A stretch of DNA of 64,000 nt, from NCBI GenBank assembly GCA_016705125.1, contig JADIYW010000028.1, forward strand, positions 62,001 through 126,000, given 5' to 3'. Positions 18,111-25,515 of the stretch are shown piece by piece. The DNA is from Bacteroidota bacterium (lineage in GTDB: Bacteria; Bacteroidota; Bacteroidia; Chitinophagales; JADIYW01). Under the pieces are notes generated by a model. It was not told the origin of the DNA and did no database searches. It was given only the letters and a program-made list of their open reading frames with translations. The position numbers and the translations under genes are program-made. The stretch's first letter is position 1, and each line of letters begins with the position of its first letter.

Positions 18111-18650
18111 ATGAAAAGTAATACCGAACAACCTTGGTTAGAGGCTGGCTACGAAATATTTTCCAAAGAGGGTATTACTGGATTAAAAGTAGAAATACTC
18201 TCTAGAAAAGTAGGCATAAGTAAATCCTCATTCTACCATTTGTTTGTTGATTTAGACATTTTCATTGAAAAATTATTTGACTATCATATTGAACAAGCAA
18301 AAGCTATAAGTGAATTGGCAAAAGAATGCAAAACCTTAGAACCAGAATTAATAAATTTATTGGTTTCCAAAAAAAAGGAAATGCTCTTCAATAGACAACT
18401 ATGTATTAATAGAGATAATCAGTTATACCAATTGTATTTTGAAAAAGCATTTAAAATAGTTGAAACTTCTTTTTTTGACAAATGGGTAATGGTGCTTGGA
18501 CTAAATACTCAACCAAATATTGCGAGAAATATATTAAAAATTTATTCAGATAATTTTTTCTTACGCATTACAGAAGAAAATCTAACTTATGGATGGCTAA
18601 TTAAAATGTTGGATGAAATAAAAGTTTTGGTAAAAGACATAAATAGGTAG
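18111..18650 (+). CDS. TetR/AcrR family transcriptional regulator
   Basis: A 179-residue one-component regulator. Residues 10-50 form the TetR helix-turn-helix: AGYEIFSKEGITGLKVEILSRKVGISKSSFYHLF, with the recognition helix at the KSSFYHLF end. The C-terminal helical ligand domain is not diagnostic. The alkB-like gene begins 85 bases downstream on the same strand, so control of alkB, with a hydrocarbon or fatty-acyl ligand, is a reasonable guess from position only. Confidence 0.85.
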   Translation: MKSNTEQPWLEAGYEIFSKEGITGLKVEILSRKVGISKSSFYHLFVDLDIFIEKLFDYHIEQAKAISELAKECKTLEPELINLLVSKKKEMLFNRQLCINRDNQLYQLYFEKAFKIVETSFFDKWVMVLGLNTQPNIARNILKIYSDNFFLRITEENLTYGWLIKMLDEIKVLVKDINR

Positions 18651-18735
18651 AAAAAATTTGAAATTGTACGGTAACGTTTAATTAATATGGAAAATAAGTA
18701 ATAAATTTGATTTACTAAAACTAAAATTTAAAATT

Positions 18736-19875
18736 ATGAGTACGGTGATTCAAAGTGAAATGAGTGCATTACATAAAGCTTGGAGAAGATATAAATACTT
18801 CTTACCAGTAGTTGTACTCCCAGTTATTATGTATATTTCTTTCAATTTTTTGGGCTATTGGTCATTTTTTGCATTTGCATTTGTTTATGGTTTTATTCCT
18901 GCAATGGAATTTATTTTTACGGGAACAGCCGAAAATTTTACTGCTGAAGAGGAAGCAATAGAACGAAAAGATGTTTTTTACGACATATTAATTTACTCAA
19001 TGGTGCCATTACAATTTACCATTTTGGGTTTATATTTATGGACCATCACTACCAAATCGCTTGAAATTTACGAATTTGTAGGCATTACATTAGCGATGGG
19101 CTTGGCTTGCGGTGCCTTGGGTATAAATGTAGCGCATGAATTGGGTCATAGAACAAAAAAATATGAACAGTTTATGGCAAAATTATTGTTGATGTCAACC
19201 TCCTACATGCATTTCTTTATAGAACATAATCGTGGACATCATAAAAATGTTTCTACTCCACTCGATCCTGCAACTTCAAGATTAAACCAGCCGCTTTATA
19301 CTTTTTTGGTAAAATCTGTTGTTGGTTCGTGGTTGGATGCTTGGAAATTGGAAGCATATCGATTAAAGAAAACAAAACAAAATTTTTGGAATCCTATTCA
19401 CAATGAAATGTTACGTTTTCAAATAATACAGTTTGTATTTACTGCTGCTATTTTTGCAATTTTTGGATGGGTAGGCGTTTTTGGTTTTATAGTTTCTTCC
19501 ATAATTGGGTTTACCTTATTAGAAATTGTAAATTACATAGAGCACTATGGTTTAATGCGTAAACAATTGCCAAATGGTGCTTATGAGAAAGTAAAACCTC
19601 ACCATTCTTGGAATTCTGGTCACGAATTAGGACGTATCTTTTTATTTGAGTTGACTCGTCATAGCGACCATCACTTCAATCCAAGTCGTAAGTATCAAAT
19701 ATTAAGGCATTTTGAAAATGCACCACAAATGCCATCTGGATACCTGGCTATGATTCCATTGGCTTTAGTTCCACCATTATGGTTTAAGATAATGAATCCT
19801 TTGGTTGAAAAACACAATGCAACATTAGATGATTCCTATACAAAATCATTAGAAACTGTTGAGGAAGTAGCTTAG
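18736..19875 (+). CDS. alkB: Alkane 1-monooxygenase (AlkB family)
   Basis: A 379-residue integral membrane di-iron enzyme hydroxylating terminal carbons of alkanes or related alkyl chains. All histidine boxes are present: HELGH (134-138), EHNRGHH (163-169), NYIEHYG (266-272) and LTRHSDHH (307-313, in ELTRHSDHHFNPSRKYQILR). Several hydrophobic helices precede and separate them. No rubredoxin is encoded nearby, so electron transfer must rely on proteins elsewhere. A strong terminator follows at 19898. A TetR regulator lies just upstream. Alkane oxidation rather than another hydroxylase role is inferred from the motif set. Confidence 0.92.
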   Translation: MSTVIQSEMSALHKAWRRYKYFLPVVVLPVIMYISFNFLGYWSFFAFAFVYGFIPAMEFIFTGTAENFTAEEEAIERKDVFYDILIYSMVPLQFTILGLYLWTITTKSLEIYEFVGITLAMGLACGALGINVAHELGHRTKKYEQFMAKLLLMSTSYMHFFIEHNRGHHKNVSTPLDPATSRLNQPLYTFLVKSVVGSWLDAWKLEAYRLKKTKQNFWNPIHNEMLRFQIIQFVFTAAIFAIFGWVGVFGFIVSSIIGFTLLEIVNYIEHYGLMRKQLPNGAYEKVKPHHSWNSGHELGRIFLFELTRHSDHHFNPSRKYQILRHFENAPQMPSGYLAMIPLALVPPLWFKIMNPLVEKHNATLDDSYTKSLETVEEVA

Positions 19876-19897
19876 AAAATAAACAAATGGATATTAA

Positions 19898-19930
19898 AGG
19901 TGTGTCATTTCTATTGGCACACCTTTTTTT
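19898..19930 (+). terminator. Rho-independent terminator after alkB
   Basis: AGGTGTGTC pairs with GGCACACCT (one G-T pair) across a 9-base loop and is followed by seven T residues. Confidence 0.85.
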
Positions 19931-19997
19931 ATTTAACGATTATATATAATTATTTGTTAAAAACATTCAAATTAAAACTTACATGCTGGATTAGCAC

Positions 19998-20005
19998 TAT
20001 ATTTG
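19998..20005 (+). promoter_or_regulatory. Bacteroidota -7 promoter element for the thioredoxin/ApbE cluster
   Basis: TATATTTG fits TAnnTTTG and ends 21 bases before the ATG at 20027. It would serve the four-gene cluster to 22956. Confidence 0.4.
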
Positions 20006-20026
20006 ATATATAGTAAAATAAAAAAG

Positions 20027-20461
20027 ATGAAATCTGTAACTTTAATTTTCTCTTTATTATTAATGTCTTTTTCAAATTGGTCAACTGATTTTGAAAATGC
20101 AAAAATAACTGCAAAACAAGAAAATAAATTGATTTTATTGAATTTTTCTGGATCTGATTGGTGTGGGAATTGCATTTTATTAAAAAGGGAAATCTTTGAA
20201 GATACCATCTTTAAACAATTTTCAAATAATAATCTTATTTTAGTAAATGCAGATTTTCCAAGGCAAAAGAAAAATCAACTTACCCCTAACCAGCAAAAAC
20301 AAAATGGTCAATTAGCAGAGCTATACAATAAAAAAGGCATATTCCCTTTAACCATTCTTTTGACTTCAGATGGTAGTATTTTAAATATTTGGGAAGGAAA
20401 ACCAAAAGAAAATACGAAAGAATTTATTTCAACTTTAAATAGCTTCATCTCCAAAAACTAA
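20027..20461 (+). CDS. Periplasmic thioredoxin-family protein
   Basis: A 144-residue thioredoxin-fold protein with a signal peptide (MKSVTLIFSLLLMSFSNWS). The redox motif is WCGNC (Cys46, Cys49) in FSGSDWCGNCILLKREIF, and GIFPLTILLTSDG contains the cis-proline. ATG 20027 is chosen over TTG 20003 because it gives a compact signal peptide. It starts a cluster with apbE, a DUF4266 lipoprotein and a DUF3570 barrel. Its cysteine-pair chemistry may serve the cysteine-tailed DUF4266 partner. Confidence 0.87.
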   Translation: MKSVTLIFSLLLMSFSNWSTDFENAKITAKQENKLILLNFSGSDWCGNCILLKREIFEDTIFKQFSNNNLILVNADFPRQKKNQLTPNQQKQNGQLAELYNKKGIFPLTILLTSDGSILNIWEGKPKENTKEFISTLNSFISKN

Positions 20462-20477
20462 TAGCACACATACAAAA

Positions 20478-21401
20478 ATGGAAGTTCATCAGAAAAAAAT
20501 AAAACTGATGGGCAACCGTTTTGAAATTAGTATTGTCAGCGACGACAAGAATTGGGCATTTGAAATAATTGAAGAGGCAGTTAAAGAGATTCAAAGAATT
20601 GAAACCTTGCTCACCACTTTTGATGAAAATAGTCAAACCAATCAAATTAATAAATTTGCAGGTATAAAACCAGTAAAAATCGATAAAGAAGTTTTTGAAC
20701 TAATTGAAAGATGTAATCGAATTTCCCAACTTACACAGGGAGCTTTTGATATTACTTATGGATCTATAAATAAGAAATTATGGAATTTTGATACTAGCAT
20801 GACTGCCCTACCTAGTCAGGCAGTAGCAAAAAAAATGGTTCAATTAATCAATTATAAAAATATTGAACTAAATAAAACAGAAACATCTGTTTTTCTAAAA
20901 GAAAAAGGAATGAGAATTGGTTTTGGTGGAATTGGAAAAGGATATGGCGCTGAGAAGGCAAAAAAAATAATGCAAAACAATGGTGTACAAAGTGGAATAG
21001 TAAATGCATCAGGTGATTTAACGGTATGGGGTAAACAACCTAATGGAAAACCATGGACTATAGGCATTGCAGATCCGAACAATGCAAAATATCACTTTTC
21101 ATCATTAGAACTTACAAATACGTCAATTGCAACATCAGGGAATTATGAGAAATTTATATTAATAGATGGCAAAAAATATTCGCATACAATAAATCCAAAA
21201 ACTGGATTACCAATTGAGGGTATTAAAAGTGTTACCCTTATTACTCCAAATGCAGAATTTGCAGATGCTATGGCTACTCCTATAAGCGTTATGGGCATAA
21301 AAGTTGGACTAAATTTAATAAACCAAATTAACAACCTAGAAGGTATTATTATTGATGATTCAGATAATATTTTCACATCAAAAAATATAAAACTAAACTA
21401 G
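20478..21401 (+). CDS. apbE: FAD:protein FMN transferase (ApbE family)
   Basis: A 307-residue flavin transferase that would attach FMN covalently to Thr/Ser of exported or membrane proteins. Family motifs: GAFDITYGS (about residue 90), GFGGIGKGYGAEKA (155-168), GIVNASGDLTVWG, TSIATSGNYEKF, SHTINPKTGLPIEG and DAMATPISVMG with its metal-binding residues. No lipobox or long signal peptide is obvious at the N-terminus (MEVHQKKIKLMGNRF), which is unusual because many ApbE proteins are exported. It lies 16 bases after the thioredoxin gene. No Nqr/Rnf targets are nearby. Confidence 0.92.
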   Translation: MEVHQKKIKLMGNRFEISIVSDDKNWAFEIIEEAVKEIQRIETLLTTFDENSQTNQINKFAGIKPVKIDKEVFELIERCNRISQLTQGAFDITYGSINKKLWNFDTSMTALPSQAVAKKMVQLINYKNIELNKTETSVFLKEKGMRIGFGGIGKGYGAEKAKKIMQNNGVQSGIVNASGDLTVWGKQPNGKPWTIGIADPNNAKYHFSSLELTNTSIATSGNYEKFILIDGKKYSHTINPKTGLPIEGIKSVTLITPNAEFADAMATPISVMGIKVGLNLINQINNLEGIIIDDSDNIFTSKNIKLN

Positions 21402-21445
21402 AGCGTTAGAATATAAAATATTATTTAAATTTTTAAATCAAAAAA

Positions 21446-21667
21446 ATGAAAAATAGATTAAAAATTTTCTTGCTAATTGCTTTCATCATTATGTGTTTAA
21501 ATTCGTGTACTGTGGTAAAAGAATACGAAAAAAGCAAATTAAATGATTCTGAAATGCAGTTAAGCAATAGAAAAATTGAAAAAACTGAAAATAGCTTTCA
21601 AACCTATAGAGAAGGTGCATCTGGTGGAAATGGAGGAAAGAGCGGCGGAGGTTGTGGTTGTAATTAA
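21446..21667 (+). CDS. DUF4266 small lipoprotein with Gly/Cys tail
   Basis: A 73-residue predicted lipoprotein: hydrophobic start and lipobox CLNSC (Cys21). The mature part has a short charged region (EKSKLNDSEMQLSN), then YREGASGGNGG and a tail ending GGGCGCN (residues 67-73), the DUF4266 hallmark. The two tail cysteines in a glycine-rich setting could bind metal or be modified. It is the third gene of the thioredoxin-apbE-DUF4266-DUF3570 set, which recurs in various bacteria. Function unknown. Confidence 0.85.
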   Translation: MKNRLKIFLLIAFIIMCLNSCTVVKEYEKSKLNDSEMQLSNRKIEKTENSFQTYREGASGGNGGKSGGGCGCN

Positions 21668-21678
21668 AAAAGAGACAA

Positions 21679-22956
21679 ATGAGAAAAATAACATTATCAG
21701 CATTAGGTATTTTTGCAGGAATTTTGTCTATTTTTTCACAAGAAAAAACAGATTCTACCACTTTTAAAAGCAAAAAATTATCCCTAGAAGAAATAAATAT
21801 AGTGTCGAGTTATTACCATCAAGATGGTAATAATTCAGCAATTACGGGGGGAATTGGCACAGAAAAATTGTCTGACTATGCAAATTTCATAAATATAAAA
21901 CTAAATAAATATAATAAAAAAGAATTAAAACACTCAATTGATTTAGAAATAGGAATCGACCACTTTACATCTGCTTCCTCCGATAATGTGTCGCCAAATA
22001 CTGGTACAAATGCTTCGACCTCAAGTGTAGATGCTAAAGACACAAGAATTTATCCAGCTATAAATTGGCAAGTGGAAAACGAAAAGAAAGGAACCACATT
22101 TGGTACTGGCCTTTCGGTCTCAAGTGAATTTGACTATTTGTCATTTGGTGCTAATTTTATTTATGGCAAAAAATTTAACCAAAATAATTCTGAAATTTCT
22201 GGAAAAGTACAAGTATATATAGATCAATTAAAACTAGTATATCCAGCCGAATTAATTCCGATTTCGGCTGCATCATCTAATGGTGGACACGATGATGATG
22301 ATGACAAATATATTTCTAATTTTGAAGAAGAAGAAGGTAAATCAGAAGGAAATTATCCAACACGATTACGAAATTCCTTTAGCAATTCAATTACTTTTGC
22401 TCAAATTATAAATAAAAATATTCAGGTGGCATTTACTGCCGATGCCGTTTATCAGAATGGTTACCTTGGACTACCTTTTCATCGAGTTTATTTTAATGAT
22501 AATTCAGTGGCAGTTGAAAATCTACCCTCAAACCGCTTTAAATTGCCTTTAGCCGTAAGGGGTAGTTTTTTTATCGGAGATCGATTTATAATACGATCAT
22601 TCTATAGATTTTACTACGACACTTGGAATTTAAAATCAAACACATTTAATTTAGAAACACCCATTAAAATTACTCCATTCGTTTCAGTAAGTCCTTTTTA
22701 TAGATTTTATCAACAAAATGGAATTAAATATTTTGCACCATATAAAATTCATTCCAAAAATGAGCAGTACTTTACTAGCAATTACGACTTAGGAAAATTT
22801 ATAAGTCATTTTGTTGGAGCTGGAATTAGATTAGCGCCACCAAATGGAATTTTCAATTTAAAACATTTTAATATGATAGAAGTGAGATATGGCTATTATT
22901 TAAAAAATATAGGAATGAAAGCTCAAATAGTATCTTTAAACTTGAAATTTAAATAA
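21679..22956 (+). CDS. DUF3570 outer-membrane beta-barrel protein
   Basis: A 425-residue exported protein: signal peptide ending near SIFSQ, then a stretch of alternating beta-strands ending in aromatic-rich motifs typical of outer-membrane barrels. The DUF3570 core is recognisable in IVSSYYHQDGNNSAITGGIGTEKL (residues 41-64). A loop GGHDDDDDKY (202-211) is acidic with one histidine, so it may bind metal. It is the last gene of the cluster, 11 bases after DUF4266. Barrel or channel role is inferred; substrate unknown. Confidence 0.82.
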   Translation: MRKITLSALGIFAGILSIFSQEKTDSTTFKSKKLSLEEINIVSSYYHQDGNNSAITGGIGTEKLSDYANFINIKLNKYNKKELKHSIDLEIGIDHFTSASSDNVSPNTGTNASTSSVDAKDTRIYPAINWQVENEKKGTTFGTGLSVSSEFDYLSFGANFIYGKKFNQNNSEISGKVQVYIDQLKLVYPAELIPISAASSNGGHDDDDDKYISNFEEEEGKSEGNYPTRLRNSFSNSITFAQIINKNIQVAFTADAVYQNGYLGLPFHRVYFNDNSVAVENLPSNRFKLPLAVRGSFFIGDRFIIRSFYRFYYDTWNLKSNTFNLETPIKITPFVSVSPFYRFYQQNGIKYFAPYKIHSKNEQYFTSNYDLGKFISHFVGAGIRLAPPNGIFNLKHFNMIEVRYGYYLKNIGMKAQIVSLNLKFK

Positions 22957-23111
22957 AAATTACTTTAAATAAAATAATATAAATTTATGATTTACATTAT
23001 TTTATAATAATAAAAATAATGTTCAATTTTATAAAAATTAATTATCATTTATATAAATAATATATTATTTTTGGCTCTCTTAAAAAATATTAAATACTGA
23101 TAGCCAAATAA

Positions 23112-23672
23112 ATGAATTTAATTACAAATACGCCTTATAAAGCACCAAGTACAAAATATTTCAAAACGAAGGAAGCATTTGACATTGGGGTTGGACAGGA
23201 TTTCATAATTGAAGCAAATAAATTACTCAATAAGGGAGAACAATTTTTAGTTGGTTTATCGCATGGACAAAGCCCTGCAGGTGCTTATAATTATATAATT
23301 GAACATTATAATGAGCTCAAAAATCCTCAAAACATAAGGTTTACATTTATCAATTCACCTCTTATTACCCAAGAGGGTCTGGAAGGAATTGTAGATGCTC
23401 GGGTTTTTGTGTTGCAATTATTAAGAGAAAAACTCATCACCAAAGAACAAATTATAGGTAGAAATTTCGATGCTTCAGAAATAGATACATATTGTAAAGA
23501 GGTAAATGAAACGCTTCAAAATTATTTAGATTCACAACAAAAAGAAGGCCTTGACTATGCCTTTCTTGCAACTAATCCCGACGGCAGGATTGCAGGAATA
23601 GAGCGCAGATCAAAGGCTTTCCAATCAGATGAGATATCTATAGTTGTAACCTTAAAAAAGAAAAGGAAATAA
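23112..23672 (+). CDS. 6-phosphogluconolactonase/glucosamine-6-phosphate isomerase-like domain, N-terminal part of a frameshifted gene
   Basis: The 186-residue frame shows the NagB/6PGL-like fold: FLVGLSHGQSPAGAYNYI near residue 50, a FINSPL segment in place of the usual DER, and LATNPDGRIAGIERRSKAF, which resembles the G-DGH--- loop. It ends mid-domain. The -1 frame continues with ITITPSFLRKTKKIAFLATKSDKRRPL, the normal end of this domain, then runs into an alpha/beta hydrolase to 24895. Repaired by one base at 23654-23660, the gene would encode 594 residues. The shift could be sequence error, decay, or frameshifting on A AAA AAG. The degenerate active-site motifs suggest it may not be a true lactonase. 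Confidence 0.7.
   Translation: MNLITNTPYKAPSTKYFKTKEAFDIGVGQDFIIEANKLLNKGEQFLVGLSHGQSPAGAYNYIIEHYNELKNPQNIRFTFINSPLITQEGLEGIVDARVFVLQLLREKLITKEQIIGRNFDASEIDTYCKEVNETLQNYLDSQQKEGLDYAFLATNPDGRIAGIERRSKAFQSDEISIVVTLKKKRK
23654..23660 (+). promoter_or_regulatory. A AAA AAG heptamer at the frameshift (possible -1 slippery site)
   Basis: The heptamer lies in the zero frame exactly as in dnaX-type -1 frameshift sites, and a -1 shift here joins the two halves of the gene. A weak AAGGAA/TTCCTT stem (about 23664-23692) follows. A simple missing A in the run explains it equally well. Confidence 0.3.
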
Positions 23673-23797
23673 CTATTACACCTTCGTTCCTTAGAAAAAC
23701 AAAAAAAATTGCCTTTTTAGCAACAAAATCTGATAAAAGAAGACCACTTGCATGGCTTTTTTCTATTTGGGGAAAAACTGATGAAAGCCCTAGTTTC

Positions 23798-24895
23798 TTG
23801 CGATTTTTTGATGATGTTGAGAATAGGGTAACTGTATTTGTTGACGATTTGGCGCTTACTTGGCCACAAATTGAAATTGAAAGAGAAACACCTTATGGGA
23901 AAAGTTTGATAAAAATTGATGTCCCACGACCATATAAACCAAATGCTAAAGAAAAATTGCCAGTAGTATTGCTCATTCATGGTTTTTTGGGTTTAAATTC
24001 ATTTGATGCCTTGTTAGCTGCAATGCCAACCTCAAAATATATAGCAGCTGCTATGCATTATGGTTCTGTTCCGACCGATTTACCTGTTTCAGATTACTCC
24101 AAGCATGTAGTAAAAAACATTGATGCCGTTGTAGATTTTTTTGGTTCTAATGGCCATCCAGTTTACATATTTGACCATTCAATGGGGAATATTTATTTTC
24201 AGATGATGGATCGCGATTACGAAAAACTTAAAGGCATTAAAACCTATTTAAAAGGCAGAATTGGAGCTAATCCTTTTTTTGGAGAAGAGGCAAAACATGC
24301 TTTTATTGGATTTTTGGATACCGTTATATTACCATCACTATCTTTTTTTAAAAGCACCTTAGAATCTTCCGTTTTATATACATTAAGACAATTAGTGCCC
24401 TTCGATTCGAAAAAAGGAGTACGAAAAAGAGGCATTAATTTGTCCAAAATGATGATTGATAATGAATCTACTAGGCGAAATAATGCCTGGGTTGCAATCA
24501 AAAAAAGAATTTTATACCTAATGACAAATATGGATTCGTTACCACAACTTAATAGAATCCCGATAGAAAATGCGCTAAATAGATTACCAGCCAAAATTTT
24601 TGCAATACAAGTAAATTCTGCATTAGAAGAATCAAAATCATTTGATAAATTAATTGGCTTAACTAATTTAAAAAAATTACCTGTCTTAATTCTTAAAAGT
24701 GAAAAGGATGGTGTAGCTAAATTTGTTCCTCGAATTTATGAAAGTAATAACGTTGCCATTCGCGACATAACCAATAATGAAGAAAAAGATTTATTCAGAG
24801 AGCACCTTTACCACATGGTACATCCTATCAGAACAACTGAAATAATTGATGATTTCATTACTAAAACAAGTTTGGAACAAAAAATATCGCACTAA
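23798..24895 (+). CDS. Alpha/beta hydrolase domain, C-terminal part of a frameshifted fusion
   Basis: The frame is open from 23633 but has no ATG; the TTG at 23798 is only nominal, since the real N-terminus is the 6PGL-like domain read in the other frame. Residues after VPRPYKPNAKEKLPVVLLIHGFLG form a hydrolase with nucleophile Ser in FDHSMGNIYF and a plausible late catalytic His in EHLYHMVHPI. The fusion of a sugar-phosphate isomerase fold to a hydrolase is unusual. Function unknown; an esterase role is plausible. Confidence 0.65.
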   Translation: MRFFDDVENRVTVFVDDLALTWPQIEIERETPYGKSLIKIDVPRPYKPNAKEKLPVVLLIHGFLGLNSFDALLAAMPTSKYIAAAMHYGSVPTDLPVSDYSKHVVKNIDAVVDFFGSNGHPVYIFDHSMGNIYFQMMDRDYEKLKGIKTYLKGRIGANPFFGEEAKHAFIGFLDTVILPSLSFFKSTLESSVLYTLRQLVPFDSKKGVRKRGINLSKMMIDNESTRRNNAWVAIKKRILYLMTNMDSLPQLNRIPIENALNRLPAKIFAIQVNSALEESKSFDKLIGLTNLKKLPVLILKSEKDGVAKFVPRIYESNNVAIRDITNNEEKDLFREHLYHMVHPIRTTEIIDDFITKTSLEQKISH

Positions 24896-25022
24896 TTTTT
24901 TGGGTAATTGGTGATTTGTGATTAGTAATTAGAGAATATTAAATAGTAATTAGTGATTTGGTAAATGGTGATTTGGTCTTTCTTTAACCATTCAACATTA
25001 ACAATTATCCATTTTCAATTAC
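24896..25022. repeat. Degenerate low-complexity inverted repeat
   Basis: Repeated variants of TAATTGGTGATTTG and AGTAATTAGTGATTTGG on the left half are mirrored by CATTCAACATTAAC and CATTTTCAATTACC on the right. It lies between two convergent genes and resembles the block at 35571-35655. Confidence 0.4.
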
Positions 25023-25481
25023 CTAAACGCCAAACTGCCTAAAATGATGATCTAAGTGTTTGTAGAACATATTACTCCATTGGCTTGCAGATAAAACGCC
25101 GAAAGAAGTATTTTCTCTACCTTCAAAAAAAGCGGTTCCTTTAGTAGCTGTCTCTTTAATGTTTTGAATTAAGATAGCTTTTTCTTTGGCAAAATCTCTA
25201 TCATTTTTTATAATAAATACTGGCGCTGTTCTTTCATTTTGTTTGTATGGCACTTCGTTGGTTACTTTGTCTTTCACAAATAATTTCATCATTAATTTCA
25301 TGAAAAAATTAAGCTTATTTGGAATTCTTTCATATGCTAAATCATACGTAACATTTAAATGCGCCAATAACTTAGCCGAATCCATTGTACCCCATTTTGG
25401 CTGAGATTGTGCAGTAATTTGCTCTAATCTTGCTAATAAATCTTGACTAGCTTTTTGTTCGAAAACACTTGGTAATGCCAT
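25023..25481 (-). CDS. DUF1569 (DinB-like) protein
   Basis: A 152-residue four-helix protein of the DinB/DUF1569 group. Histidines lie in LLAHLNVTYDL and in the C-terminal YKHLDHHFRQFG motif, the arrangement that binds a metal in the DinB superfamily. Function is unknown for most members; bacillithiol- or thiol-dependent transferases are in the wider superfamily. A shorter related protein is encoded at 59915-60402. It sits downstream of the ABC-F gene, 34 bases away. Confidence 0.8.
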   Translation of the reverse strand: MALPSVFEQKASQDLLARLEQITAQSQPKWGTMDSAKLLAHLNVTYDLAYERIPNKLNFFMKLMMKLFVKDKVTNEVPYKQNERTAPVFIIKNDRDFAKEKAILIQNIKETATKGTAFFEGRENTSFGVLSASQWSNMFYKHLDHHFRQFGV

Positions 25482-25515
25482 AATTATTATTTTAATCGTA
25501 ATTTTAATAAAAAAA

